Virus record (IMG/VR): IMGVR_UViG_3300012683_000004
Coordinates: 1-50,518 of that record
Length of the DNA stretch: 50,518 nt
From: a virus
Reading direction: 5' to 3' (one strand)
The position numbers were made by a program, and so were the translations under genes. The notes beneath the pieces were generated by a model that saw only the letters and a program-made list of their open reading frames with translations, did not search any database and had not been told where the DNA came from. How positions within the stretch are numbered: position 1 is the first letter of the stretch; each line of letters starts with the position of its first letter. Positions 7,889-15,283 of the stretch are shown here, one piece after another.

Positions 7889-7908
7889 CTTGTACAGGTT
7901 TGTACCAG
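7889..7908. promoter_or_regulatory. GTAC palindrome, copy 2
   Basis: CTTGTACAGGTTTGTACCAG. It abuts the ribosome binding site of the gene ending at 7563 and so can control that gene and the methyltransferase. The gap from 7881 to 8076 otherwise holds no convincing gene, only a small palindrome (GGTCAGGTGACC on the minus strand) that may be part of a terminator for the gene upstream. Confidence 0.6.
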
Positions 7909-8076
7909 TTTCAATCCCCGTACCGGTAACGATCCGGTCTGCCACGCTAGTAACGGACAGGCTGGTCACCTGACCACGGGGAGTATTGGCAGGTCCACCC
8001 AGGTCGAACCGCTGACGTGCTCATCCTGCTACGATGCAAGCTCGGGCGATGGCTGGCTGCGCAACCTGCCATAGCA

Positions 8077-8490
8077 CTAGGCCCTGAGATATCCTGTCAG
8101 CTGATCCCGCTTCTGCTCCGGCCCAGTATCGGGCTTGTAGATGTTCTCCTCGACGACGACCATCACATCATGGCCCCTCAGCGAATCCGTGTCGAAGGGC
8201 GGCTTGGGCGAGACTGTCGGATCGCGGTACGCGTCCGCTAGGTCGTTCATCTTGCAGGCACGCAGCAGCTGGTCGAACCCCATGCTGCCTTCGCCGGAGA
8301 TGACGAGATGTGCCGTGCGAGTACGCTTCTTCCCGTCGACGTCCAGTTCGAACTTTGGCATGATCTTCTGGTTGCCAGCCTTCGACTTGCCGACTTCGAC
8401 GTCGATGATGTGAGCCTTGTACGTGCCCGGAGGAATCGGCGTGGAGAAGTCCTCCGCTGCCGACGTGTCGGGCTGCAGAACGGGTGACAT
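8077..8490 (-). CDS. DUF669-type protein, probable single-stranded DNA-binding partner
   Basis: 137 residues with the DUF669 hallmark IPPGTYKAHIIDVEVGKSKAGN, then KIMPKFELDV, a middle helix and GHDVMVVVEENIYKP. Family members are phage proteins found beside recombination ATPases and likely bind single-stranded DNA with an OB-like fold. The start has AAGGAG at five bases. It follows the Sak4-like ATPase gene nine bases away, forming a recombination pair. Confidence 0.8.
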   Translation of the reverse strand: MSPVLQPDTSAAEDFSTPIPPGTYKAHIIDVEVGKSKAGNQKIMPKFELDVDGKKRTRTAHLVISGEGSMGFDQLLRACKMNDLADAYRDPTVSPKPPFDTDSLRGHDVMVVVEENIYKPDTGPEQKRDQLTGYLRA

Positions 8491-8499
8491 GTGCGCTCC

Positions 8500-9417
8500 T
8501 TAGACCGCTTTAGCAGTCACTGGAGTGGTCGCGGCCGAGGACGGAGACGCTTTGTCGCCCGCCGTCTGTACCGCAGCGATTTGTTTCATAGACTCCGTTA
8601 CGCTAGCTTGAATCGCCTTCATGACTGACTCGAACTCCCAAGGAGTCTTGTCCGGCACTCCGTGTCTCGAGCCGACCTTCCTCAACCCATCGGGCTGAGT
8701 GATACACACTCGGTCCCACACCTGCTCGGTCTTGTTAGTGGCCTTGTCATACTTCAACTCACCCTTGTTGGCCTGGACGTTGTAGACCTCGTCGAAGCGC
8801 AAGGGTACAGCCTCCGCTGATTGCCCAATCAGATTTGGCACCAGCGAGATCAGATCGCCCTCCTTGTTTCGCACCTCCTTCTCATGGCAGATGAACACTA
8901 CGTGCTTCTCGCTACTCAGCACCATGTCTACAAACTGCTCGACCAGGCTTCGCTCCGCACCGTAGTCCTGAATCTTCGGCACCAGCAGCCCATGCCTTAG
9001 GGCCTCCTCCTGCGTCTTCGACATGAAGTGGTAGTCCTTCGTACCGAGTAGGATGACGGCCTTGTTCTGCGCGTCGCTGCTGAGCGTCGTTCCTGAGTCT
9101 ATCACCCAGGTGTCGAACCTGCCGCGGTTCGCTGTAGTCATCATCAGGTCGAAGAACTTGCACGCATCGTCGTAGGCGTTGTGCGCTGTGACGATCGCAC
9201 CCTTGAACGACCGCTCGTAGAACTCCTCCCAGATGAACTGCCTCACACCGTGCTTCCGTACGAAGTCGGGGCTGAGCAGGGTCGTCATTCCCCTGTCGAA
9301 GTCCAAGATGCAAGGTCGCGGGAAGGTTCCAGCGCCGAAAGTCTTTCCGACCTTGCTCCTTCCCCAAGCCAAGATCTTCAACTGCGCTCCTGGCTTCCAG
9401 TCTTTGGTCTCCTTCAT
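8500..9417 (-). CDS. Sak4-type AAA/RecA-like recombination ATPase
   Basis: 305 residues. Walker A GRSKVGKT at 19-26, a strand ending LDFDRG near 38-43, Walker B-like FDTWVIDSG near 103, and a strand with an HEKE motif (VVFICHEKE) near 177. This is the phage Sak4 / AAA_24 layout: RecA-like ATPases that promote single-strand annealing and exchange. The DUF669 gene immediately downstream and the PD-(D/E)XK nuclease at 11356-12279 complete a recombination module. The C-terminal 40 residues are Ala/Thr/Ser rich and probably disordered. The ATG overlaps the upstream stop. Confidence 0.85.
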   Translation of the reverse strand: MKETKDWKPGAQLKILAWGRSKVGKTFGAGTFPRPCILDFDRGMTTLLSPDFVRKHGVRQFIWEEFYERSFKGAIVTAHNAYDDACKFFDLMMTTANRGRFDTWVIDSGTTLSSDAQNKAVILLGTKDYHFMSKTQEEALRHGLLVPKIQDYGAERSLVEQFVDMVLSSEKHVVFICHEKEVRNKEGDLISLVPNLIGQSAEAVPLRFDEVYNVQANKGELKYDKATNKTEQVWDRVCITQPDGLRKVGSRHGVPDKTPWEFESVMKAIQASVTESMKQIAAVQTAGDKASPSSAATTPVTAKAV

Positions 9418-9665
9418 TCGGCTACCTCATAGGTCATAGCGAAGATGTCGGGCTTGCACGGGTAAAACTCGCCCTTCACACCTTTGATGATCCAGTCACC
9501 CGGCGATGCCGCCAACGGGCCTTCGATAGTCCGTACAGTGACGTGGCCTGCGCCGTCGAGAGTGAACGGCTGCGTGTGCTCGGGGTCCAGCTCCCAGAGT
9601 GGGTCGACGTGAATCCCGTCCCACACTGCGGCTTCGACCACGACCGGCTTCTTACGGTACTTCAT
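9414..9665 (-). CDS. Small conserved phage protein (GDWIIKGVKGEFYPCKPDIF type)
   Basis: 83 residues. It begins KYRKKPVVVEAAVWDG and ends with GDWIIKGVKGEFYPCKPDIF plus Y, a combination seen in a very widespread family of short phage proteins. Function unknown. It is in an ATGA-coupled series with genes on both sides. Confidence 0.85.
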   Translation of the reverse strand: MKYRKKPVVVEAAVWDGIHVDPLWELDPEHTQPFTLDGAGHVTVRTIEGPLAASPGDWIIKGVKGEFYPCKPDIFAMTYEVAE

Positions 9666-9868
9666 CGAGAAGGATCCCTGCGTGTCGTCGGGACCTCGGA
9701 CGGCGCCTCGTAGCCCTTCTCGAGAATCGGCCTGACCGTGTACCTAACGTCCTCTATGTAGCCGAACTGCTTTGCGAACTTCTGCTTCGCCAGCGTCAGC
9801 GCATCGGAATCGCTCTCTGCGTTGAACGTACCGACCCGCCTGATCTCCTGCGTTACCTCGAAGGTCAC
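9662..9868 (-). CDS. Small hypothetical protein
   Basis: 68 residues starting with GTG in a GTGA overlap with the upstream stop. The core TFEVTQEIRRVGTFNAES followed by DALTLAKQKFAKQF looks like a strand pair plus helix, resembling small phage proteins that modify sensory data-type folds, but no family is assigned. Basic C-terminus. Confidence 0.6.
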   Translation of the reverse strand: MTFEVTQEIRRVGTFNAESDSDALTLAKQKFAKQFGYIEDVRYTVRPILEKGYEAPSEVPTTRRDPSR

Positions 9869-10242
9869 GTTGCCCTCCCTAGTAGAATGTTCGCCCTGTC
9901 CATCACCCTGCCGTGGTCATAGCCGGTGACGTCGAATGTGTCCTCTTGTCGATGCTCAAGGATCCAGCCAGTTCTGTCTACCCACCCCGCTAGATCGTAG
10001 CACTGTACGATGCGAGTCTTGATGAGCAGATCGCGACACCGATAGAGCTGTTCGACCAGTTCGCTCGGCTCGACGTGCTCGCTAGCAGTCTCGATTGGGA
10101 TGACCTGGGTGACATCCACCGTGTCGTCCTCATCGAGCTGCTCTGCTACTGCCTCCTGAAGCTCGTTCGCTATCAGCCTCGCCTCTAGCGCGTCCTCTGC
10201 GTCGAACATGCTGCGAAGCGTTGCGATGAATTGCCTAGACAA
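9865..10242 (-). CDS. Hypothetical protein
   Basis: 125 residues, acidic in the middle (EQLDEDDTVDVTQVIP). No recognised motif. The first possible start is TTG 10242, preceded by GAGG at good spacing and overlapping the upstream stop; an in-frame ATG at 10209 lacks a ribosome binding site. Function unknown. Confidence 0.6.
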   Translation of the reverse strand: MSRQFIATLRSMFDAEDALEARLIANELQEAVAEQLDEDDTVDVTQVIPIETASEHVEPSELVEQLYRCRDLLIKTRIVQCYDLAGWVDRTGWILEHRQEDTFDVTGYDHGRVMDRANILLGRAT

Positions 10243-10879
10243 GTTCTACCTCACATTCGTATCGCCTAGATAGCGAGTTGGCGACAGCGTCGAGGAACCT
10301 CGCCGTATCGTTCTTGCTTCTGTGCCGTTCCCACTCGAACGACTTGCGTAGGTACAGCTTCTTGATCATGCAGACTTCTGCTCTGTAGCCCATCGTAAAC
10401 TGAGCTACTCTACCCCAGAGTAGCAGCTCCCCGAAGCAGCTGACGCCATAGCATCCAATGGCTTCCTCTGCCTGCTCCCGTGTCTTCCAGGCATGGATGC
10501 CGGCCACGCCGAAGACATGACGCAGCGCGTCTCTATCCTTGTCCCAGAGCTTCGGGTCTAGGGGCCTTGCGTCAGCGCGGAGCACCGGGCCTTCCCACTT
10601 GATGTCGGCCGTGACGGACGAGATGAACCACTCAGTGTGCTCCCCTACCTGCTCTCCCCCTACTCCCCAGATCCTCCATGCCTTAATAGGATGCTCAAGC
10701 CTAGTCGGCTGTCGCCTCCATATCGGCATCTCGTGTGTGTCAGGATACAGTACTGCCATTTCTTCCTCCCGTTTTACGTACTCCTCAAGCGGCAGACTCT
10801 CTTCATAGTAGGCAGCAGCTCTCATGGCCTTTATCAGACCGGGAGTCAGTAGCGAACTGAACGCGCCCCTTACTATCAC
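10235..10879 (-). CDS. Paralogue A of a phage family (GYRAE motif) with capsid-like N-terminus
   Basis: 214 residues. Residues about 70-180 (KAWRIWGV, WFISSVTADIKWEGPVL, GIHAWKT, GELLLWGRV, GYRAEVCMIKKLYLR) align with the protein at 14702-15283, so the two are paralogues. The motif GEL-LWG-V followed by GYRAE recurs in many phage and bacterial proteins without a known function. The first 16 residues (VRGAFSSLLTPGLIK) are strikingly like the start of the major capsid protein at 30590 (VRGAFSNLLAPGFRK); the paralogue lacks them. GTG start overlaps the stop of the 41-residue gene upstream. Confidence 0.75.
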   Translation of the reverse strand: MIVRGAFSSLLTPGLIKAMRAAAYYEESLPLEEYVKREEEMAVLYPDTHEMPIWRRQPTRLEHPIKAWRIWGVGGEQVGEHTEWFISSVTADIKWEGPVLRADARPLDPKLWDKDRDALRHVFGVAGIHAWKTREQAEEAIGCYGVSCFGELLLWGRVAQFTMGYRAEVCMIKKLYLRKSFEWERHRSKNDTARFLDAVANSLSRRYECEVELV

Positions 10880-11001
10880 TTCCCTGCAGGAACTGCCGGC
10901 TCAGGCGTCTCCGCCGAGTCGGGGTCTTCGATTCTCAGGGGGTCGATTGGCGTGCCCTCTGGGTCAGCCTCGAAGATCTCCTCTAGCTCTCCTAGCCTCA
11001 T
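10876..11001 (-). CDS. 41-residue acidic peptide, first member of duplicated gene pair
   Basis: The frame from ATG 11001 encodes a peptide starting MRLGELEEIFE and ending EPAVPAGK, acidic and proline-rich. A very similar arrangement (MKLGEVVREFE ... EPVPA) lies at 15280-15393, also directly upstream of, and overlapping, the paralogue of the next gene. That conservation of order and sequence supports this being translated. Overlaps the upstream gene by ATGA. Confidence 0.65.
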   Translation of the reverse strand: MRLGELEEIFEADPEGTPIDPLRIEDPDSAETPEPAVPAGK

Positions 11002-11201
11002 ACGACCTCGCCAGTTAGAGCGTTCACAAACGGGCCGAAGCTGTCCTCAGGCAGTCGAAGGTAGCCACAGTGTCCCTCGGCCACGTACACTTTGAATCCT
11101 ACGTCGTTCCCATGTCCTGCGTCGATCAGCTCCTGGCTAGGAGGAATGAGCGTTACCTCCTCAACGGAGAAGCCGTTACCTACGTAGCGATCCCTTAGCA
11201 T
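10998..11201 (-). CDS. Small hypothetical protein
   Basis: 67 residues, with a beta-rich look (FSVEEVTLIPPSQELIDAG, FKVYVAEGHCGYLRLP). No family recognised. The stop overlaps the start of the 41-residue peptide gene. Twelve bases separate it from the coiled-coil gene upstream. Confidence 0.6.
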   Translation of the reverse strand: MLRDRYVGNGFSVEEVTLIPPSQELIDAGHGNDVGFKVYVAEGHCGYLRLPEDSFGPFVNALTGEVV

Positions 11202-11213
11202 TCGATCCTCCAG

Positions 11214-11396
11214 TTAGGGTAGCTTCCCAGACAGCTTGTCATTGATAGCTCTTAACTCATCAAGAAGCTGCTGCTCCGCAAGACGAAGAATGTACACCTC
11301 GTCCTTTATCGCCTCTAGTCGCTGCCTAATAACTGCGGTCCTTGTCAGCAGCGCGCTAGTTGTCTCTGTTTTCGTAGTCCCAGGTCGATCGGACAT
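11214..11396 (-). CDS. Small coiled-coil protein
   Basis: 60 residues from ATG 11396. After a Thr-rich start, residues 18-55 form one long amphipathic helix (VIRQRLEAIKDEVYILRLAE and onward) with heptad-like leucines, consistent with a dimeric coiled coil. The start lies within the end of the nuclease gene. A longer frame from 11471 is less likely because it lies deeper within the nuclease. Function unknown. Confidence 0.55.
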   Translation of the reverse strand: MSDRPGTTKTETTSALLTRTAVIRQRLEAIKDEVYILRLAEQQLLDELRAINDKLSGKLP

Positions 11397-12279
11397 AGTC
11401 CTGTTCGACGCGCTTCGTGCGCGACACAGGGTCGTTGAGCACGTGAATGGAGTGGTAGTCGCACTGGCCATAGTTCATACACTGGCTAGTCTCGAGGCGC
11501 CATACGCCACTACGCTCTGCGCGCTTGATGAGATTGCAGCGCTCCCTTACGCCAACCAGCCACTCGTCGATCTCGTACTGGTTACGAGAGGTGATGCCCC
11601 TCTTGAACTTGACTTCGCCAGACTTGTATAGGCCAATAGCGTTGACTATGGCTCCGCCAAGGCGACGATTGGTCAGCTTACCTAGCGCCCAGGTATAGCC
11701 AGTCATCTGATTGTCGGGCTTGTACTGGAGGAAGTAGTAGGTACTATCGTCCTTGCCGAGAACAGTAGTGGTCTTGTGATCGACGACGTACACTGCGTCT
11801 CCCCACTCTGCTCCTACGTCGATGATGCCGCCGTAGTGAATCGGCTCGAGAAACGCGTCGCAGTTTGAGCACTTGCCTCTAGTCTCGTCACCTTCGGCCA
11901 TGTACGCTCCACAGTCTTGACACTCTATGTACATGCCAGTGTCAATCGTGAACGCTACTTCGACCAGTGGACCAGCGGCACCTTGGATCGGCTTCCAGAC
12001 TTCCTTCGGATACTCGGCAACGTAGGCGTGCATCACCTTGAGCGCGTACGCCTCCGTTCTGAAGTCGTCCGAAGGCATCACTTCTGGCCAGTGCGCGTGA
12101 ATCTCCTTAAGCGCTTTTGCCTCATTCCCGCTGCGATACCACTCAGCGAGGCCCTCGTGTAGAGCTCCGCCAAAGCTGAGCGATGGCTTCTTCCTGATCG
12201 GTACGATCCCCTGTCTGATTCGTAGATCGTACTTGGCGGGACAAGTAAATTGTTCGAGACTGAAATTGTCTACCTTCAC
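11356..12279 (-). CDS. PD-(D/E)XK nuclease (Cas4/RecB-like)
   Basis: 307 residues. The nuclease core is visible as SLSFGGALHEGLAEWY (motif I region), IIDVG near residue 155 and VYVVDHKTTT near 169, the D..DxK arrangement. Two cysteine pairs (CQDC and CSNC, residues 120-143) form an inserted zinc ribbon, and a C-terminal CMNYGQCDY recalls the cysteine of Cas4-like iron-sulfur enzymes, although only two Cys are seen there. It should trim DNA ends for the Sak4/DUF669 recombination pair. GTG start overlaps the upstream stop. Confidence 0.85.
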   Translation of the reverse strand: MKVDNFSLEQFTCPAKYDLRIRQGIVPIRKKPSLSFGGALHEGLAEWYRSGNEAKALKEIHAHWPEVMPSDDFRTEAYALKVMHAYVAEYPKEVWKPIQGAAGPLVEVAFTIDTGMYIECQDCGAYMAEGDETRGKCSNCDAFLEPIHYGGIIDVGAEWGDAVYVVDHKTTTVLGKDDSTYYFLQYKPDNQMTGYTWALGKLTNRRLGGAIVNAIGLYKSGEVKFKRGITSRNQYEIDEWLVGVRERCNLIKRAERSGVWRLETSQCMNYGQCDYHSIHVLNDPVSRTKRVEQDYVRSTWDYENRDN

Positions 12280-12509
12280 GGCTTGAACGCCTCCTTTGCG
12301 TTACGATTGTAGATAGACTGCAAGGTGAACGCCGCCTTAGCGCACGTTTCGCGAACCTCCTCGAGCTTCTTAGAAATCTCCTCGTTGTCAGTCAGAGGGA
12401 TGATACTGTTCACCATCCCCTCCACTTCTCGTACCCGACGTGCCCCGTCAACTAGACTCTGCATAGCGCCTTCCAGCACGCCGGGCTGTAGTTTCGGAAA
12501 GTCACTCAT
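12276..12509 (-). CDS. Small helical protein
   Basis: 77 residues, mostly two amphipathic helices (GVLEGAMQSLVDGARRVREV; DNEEISKKLEEVRETCAKAA). ATG 12509 has a GAGG upstream and overlaps the stop of the previous gene; GTG 12521 is an alternative. No function assigned; resembles small coiled-coil accessory proteins. Confidence 0.6.
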   Translation of the reverse strand: MSDFPKLQPGVLEGAMQSLVDGARRVREVEGMVNSIIPLTDNEEISKKLEEVRETCAKAAFTLQSIYNRNAKEAFKP

Positions 12510-12870
12510 CGTCGTCCTCACCTCTTGCTTTCTCTAGTTGGATGATGATGTCAGACTTTCTAATGACCCGCGAGGCATATCCGCGCTGGGACTTGTCGTA
12601 GAGGAGCGACTTGCACTCCTTATGGCGTTGTAGCCAGACAGCCAGGCAGATGCCTGCAATGAAGGAGGAGCCGCTAAAGAGCAGATAGTCGGTCTCCTCG
12701 CTCTGTGATAGTGAAGCTGCTATCTCCTCCAGCAGCCGGCCGGACTTGAAGACCGGGTAGTTGCCAGTGGTAATAGGCCTCAGCGCACCGTACACAGTGG
12801 CTGACTTGTAATCATGATCTGATGCCATGTTAGTAATAAACACGGTAGATCTGCTTGCGCCGTCTGTCAC
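12502..12870 (-). CDS. Hypothetical protein
   Basis: 122 residues from a GTG overlapping the upstream stop. The sequence YLLFSGSSFIAGICLAVWLQRH and CKSLLYDKSQRGYASRVIRKS suggests an alpha/beta fold with a buried hydrophobic helix, perhaps a nucleotide-binding fold, but no motif is clear. The tail is acidic (RGEDDDE). Unknown. Confidence 0.6.
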   Translation of the reverse strand: MTDGASRSTVFITNMASDHDYKSATVYGALRPITTGNYPVFKSGRLLEEIAASLSQSEETDYLLFSGSSFIAGICLAVWLQRHKECKSLLYDKSQRGYASRVIRKSDIIIQLEKARGEDDDE

Positions 12871-13154
12871 TTCATCTCGAGGTAAATGTTCAGATTATCA
12901 CGGATCTTGACCAGCCTGCGCTCAAGTTCCGCTGTGACAATAGCGATGGACAGTCTGAGAAATGGCTCTCGCTTCTGGCGGAGCTCAAATGAAATATCTT
13001 GACTGTTCATCGAGTTGTTCATGACGGTCTGGGCCCGGAACAAAGCGGCGGCCTCTGCAATATCATACTCGATATCTGTCTCGAGGTGCCGCTTGTCCGG
13101 ACCGGCGTTCGCCCTAACCTCTGTCAGGAGGCTAGCGAACTCCTGCTCGTTCAC
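12867..13154 (-). CDS. Hypothetical helical protein
   Basis: 95 residues beginning with GTG in an overlap with the upstream stop. Several amphipathic helices are apparent (EQEFASLLTEVRANAG; LRLSIAIVTAELERRLVKIR). Nothing specific is recognised. Confidence 0.6.
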   Translation of the reverse strand: MNEQEFASLLTEVRANAGPDKRHLETDIEYDIAEAAALFRAQTVMNNSMNSQDISFELRQKREPFLRLSIAIVTAELERRLVKIRDNLNIYLEMK

Positions 13155-13381
13155 GAGACTTCTTCGTGCGTCGCCAGCTGCACGCCCATGTCCTTGCGAT
13201 CCTTCTCCGCGACCACGTCCCAGCAGCTATTGCACAGCACCGGGAATCCGTGGGCCTCAGTGAAGTACACTCCGCACTCCGAGCACGCGGCGCCGTTGGC
13301 TGCGTCATCTGCCAGAGATGCTTCCTCCGGAGTATCGGGGCCAGTCTCCTCCCCCTCTAGCTCCTCGTTCTCCTCGAACAT
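13151..13381 (-). CDS. Acidic protein with C-terminal treble CxxC motif
   Basis: 76 residues. The N-terminal third is very acidic (EENEELEGEETGPDTPEE) and the middle carries CSECGVYF and CNSCWDVV, a zinc-binding pair. ATG 13381 is preferred over ATG 13435 because GGGAGG lies five bases upstream, whereas 13435 has none. This choice leaves 13382-13867 without a gene. Function unknown. Confidence 0.65.
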   Translation of the reverse strand: MFEENEELEGEETGPDTPEEASLADDAANGAACSECGVYFTEAHGFPVLCNSCWDVVAEKDRKDMGVQLATHEEVS

Positions 13382-13867
13382 GCGACCTCCCGCTTCAGGT
13401 TTAGGAAACGTGCGCTTACGACTTCCCCACTTCATAAAAGGTGTTTACAGGCTCCCAAGGACTGTTTTTTCGAGCAAGAGCATAAGTCACTTCGCACTCG
13501 TTGTCCTGGTACAAATTAGTACAAGGTGCCGTGACCGAGTTCCTTCGAGCGAGCCTTTGGCTATCGGCTGATTACGGGCATCTGTTTACCCGAATCCTCA
13601 GCTCGGCCATCGGTCCCCGGCGTCTTACCGCCTTCACACGGCACCCTACAAGGGGTGGAGAGGTCTCGAACCTCCCAGCGGCTCTGGCCTCAACTCGAGC
13701 CGTTTCCAGTTGCAGGCTCCAGAGAGTAAGACTCAACTCTCACCTGCTTTCACCCCGTGACGTGGCCTCGAGGGGAGTGATGCCGACAGGCTGTTCTATC
13801 CACGTCTTTGCCTATCGCCCGAGGGGTGAGGGTTTTATCCCCCACTTTTTGCTTCATCCTACCCCGA
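13382..13867 (-). ncRNA. Candidate large structured noncoding RNA
   Basis: A 486-base gene-free stretch inside an otherwise overlapping operon. On the minus strand it folds into many strong helices: GACGTGG with CCACGTC (13806-13800 / 13765-13759); a cloverleaf-like unit closed by GGGGTG with CACCCC (13756-13652) containing GCAGG/CCTGC, CGGCTC/GAGCCG and a five-pair arm with loop TTCGAGA; then GGTGCCGTG with CACGGCACC enclosing GGCG-GTAAGA-CGCC and further stems. Blocks resembling RNase P RNA occur in family order: CTGCAACTGGAAAC (about 13717), GTGAAGGCGGTAAGA (13637), GGTAAAC (13590), GAAGTGACTTAT (13493). The class is unproven: it could be a diverged RNase P RNA or another ornate phage RNA. 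A GTAC palindrome lies within it. Confidence 0.5.
13506..13525. promoter_or_regulatory. GTAC palindrome, copy 3
   Basis: CTGGTACAAATTAGTACAAG. Unlike most copies it is not next to a start codon: it falls inside the gene-free structured region, between two predicted helices. It may control transcription of or through that RNA. Confidence 0.55.
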
Positions 13868-14308
13868 TCAGTTGGAGGGCTGCATCGTGGCCAGCGCGGC
13901 CAGATCCTCCGGGCTGATCTCTCCCTTTGCGACGCGCTCCAGGAACGCTGCCAGCGTATCGCCGTCCACCTTCTCCGCAGCCTGCCTTGCCGCCCGTGTA
14001 GCGCGACTGACAGGTGTCGGTGCGCCGACCACGCGCTTGCCCGGTCGAAACTCCATCTGGGCAGTGGCGATTTCGTCGTCGGACTTGTTCTGCAACTTCA
14101 TCCGCCGAGCGATGCCCTGGTAAGATACCCTGGGCGACGTTCCGTCCAGAGAACTCACCACTCCTTCCTCGCCGAAGGCAGCCGTAACCGCTTCGAGCTT
14201 GTCCCAGACCAGAATGGGAACCTGGCCGAGCGACTTCGTGCCCTTCGCAGTCTTGACCTCCTCGAAGTCGAAGTGCGCGCCATCGGGGGCTTTCACCGTG
14301 AGTGTCAT
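13868..14308 (-). CDS. Hypothetical protein
   Basis: 146 residues. The N-terminal half is beta-rich (TLTVKAPDGAHFDFEEV, GQVPILVWDKLEAVTAAFGE), with a segment VSYQGIARRMKLQNKSDDEIATAQ that could be a helix-turn-helix; the C-terminus is helical (DTLAAFLERVAKGEISPEDL). The start overlaps the upstream stop (ATGA). A competing reading frame over the same bases looks like a GC-driven shadow. It is the last protein gene before the structured region. Confidence 0.65.
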   Translation of the reverse strand: MTLTVKAPDGAHFDFEEVKTAKGTKSLGQVPILVWDKLEAVTAAFGEEGVVSSLDGTSPRVSYQGIARRMKLQNKSDDEIATAQMEFRPGKRVVGAPTPVSRATRAARQAAEKVDGDTLAAFLERVAKGEISPEDLAALATMQPSN

Positions 14309-14709
14309 CCGTTATCACCTCCTTTCATAGGAAAAGGGTTATCCGTCGAGTAGTTCTTTACCTGCTCTCGACGGTACTCGCGATCAAAGTCGTCAATGTG
14401 ACTGCGAACAGAGCTGAGGAACTTCATGCCTTCTAGCTGGCCTGCAGCAGCGTCCTCGTTCCTGACTTGCTTGTTATGGTGCTTAGTGCACGGCACGCCG
14501 CAGAAGATTGCTGACTCGCAGGCAAGGTTCTCGCCGTCGTCTATGTCCAGGACCAGAACCAGCTTTGCATCTGGACCAATGCCCTTCATGGATAGACCAG
14601 TCTCGGGTCGAGCAGATTCGAGGACGAGCAGCGCTATCCCGAAAGCGGCGCCGACTATCTCAGCCTCGCGCTCGGTCATGACTAGCTGAAACACTCGCCG
14701 CTCAGACAC
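14305..14709 (-). CDS. Hypothetical protein
   Basis: 134 residues from a GTG that overlaps the upstream stop. The first half (VFQLVMTEREAEIVGAAFGIALLV) looks like a strand and long helix; CESAIFCGVPCTKHH contains three Cys and two His that could bind metal. C-terminal helix charged. Unknown family. Confidence 0.6.
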   Translation of the reverse strand: MSERRVFQLVMTEREAEIVGAAFGIALLVLESARPETGLSMKGIGPDAKLVLVLDIDDGENLACESAIFCGVPCTKHHNKQVRNEDAAAGQLEGMKFLSSVRSHIDDFDREYRREQVKNYSTDNPFPMKGGDNG

Positions 14710-15283
14710 CGAACTCTTTCAGGAGCTTCTCGAGATCGGCTACAGTGATCTGACCCATCTTGGCCTTCATGAGGAATAAGTCCAACCCCGTTCTGCCGTC
14801 GCTCACCGAGTCTATTATTACGTCGCACTGGTAGCGCGCTTCGAGAAGCTTTGCGACCACGGCGATCTGCTCCTGAAAGCCTATAGGTTCAGCAACGTAG
14901 CTCAGCGGCAGTCCGAAGGGGCGAAGCCAGATGCGCTTGACGAGCATGTGCTCTGCGCGCCAGCCGATATCGTGCTCGACGATGTGCCCAAACATAGCCA
15001 CTTCGCCGTACGCAGAAGCGCCTCGGTCGTAGTCCTTTGCGTTCTCGATAGTCTTCAGTGCGTACAAGCCGTTGCTGTTCCTTGGCCGGCAGCTAGGCTT
15101 TACGTCAGCGTGAACAATGGGGCCGTCCCAGAGCATATCAGAAGATAGCGACTTGAGCCGCAGCTTAGGCGGACCTTCTTCAGGTATCACTGTGTAGTCC
15201 GGCTGGCCGTAGTCCGATAGCTTTCGCTTATCGCGCTGGAACGTAATGTACCAGCACCGATAGCCGATCAGATCCGGTCTCAT
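14702..15283 (-). CDS. Paralogue B of the GYRAE-motif family
   Basis: 193 residues. Residues 5-125 (YRCWYITF, KSLSSDMLWDGPIVHADVKP, NGLYALKT, YGEVAMFGHIVEHDIGWRAE, LVKRIWLR) align with the middle of the protein at 10235-10879. It lacks the capsid-like N-terminal 15 residues of that paralogue and carries an extra C-terminal segment (SDGRTGLDLFLMKAKMGQITVADLEKLLKEFGV) that reads as two helices. Function unknown. It is coupled by ATGA to a short acidic peptide gene, exactly as its paralogue is. Confidence 0.75.
   Translation of the reverse strand: MRPDLIGYRCWYITFQRDKRKLSDYGQPDYTVIPEEGPPKLRLKSLSSDMLWDGPIVHADVKPSCRPRNSNGLYALKTIENAKDYDRGASAYGEVAMFGHIVEHDIGWRAEHMLVKRIWLRPFGLPLSYVAEPIGFQEQIAVVAKLLEARYQCDVIIDSVSDGRTGLDLFLMKAKMGQITVADLEKLLKEFGV

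Noticed and set aside
7909-8076. A 41-codon leftward gene in the gap
   Set aside because: No ribosome binding site and no coding-like composition; treated as non-coding.
13651-13756. A tRNA gene on the minus strand
   Set aside because: Acceptor stem and T-arm look right (TTCGAGA loop, direct join to the acceptor), but the D and anticodon regions carry large extra hairpins, no standard seven-base anticodon loop exists, and no CCA end is present. Kept as part of the structured RNA.
13501-13917. A rightward protein gene across the structured region
   Set aside because: The open frame begins with TTG, has no strong ribosome binding site, unlikely composition, and runs opposite to its operon.
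13854-14318. Alternative frame over the gene at 13868-14308
   Set aside because: Its product is Arg/Gly-rich and GC-driven, whereas the chosen frame gives a balanced protein with an ATGA-coupled start.
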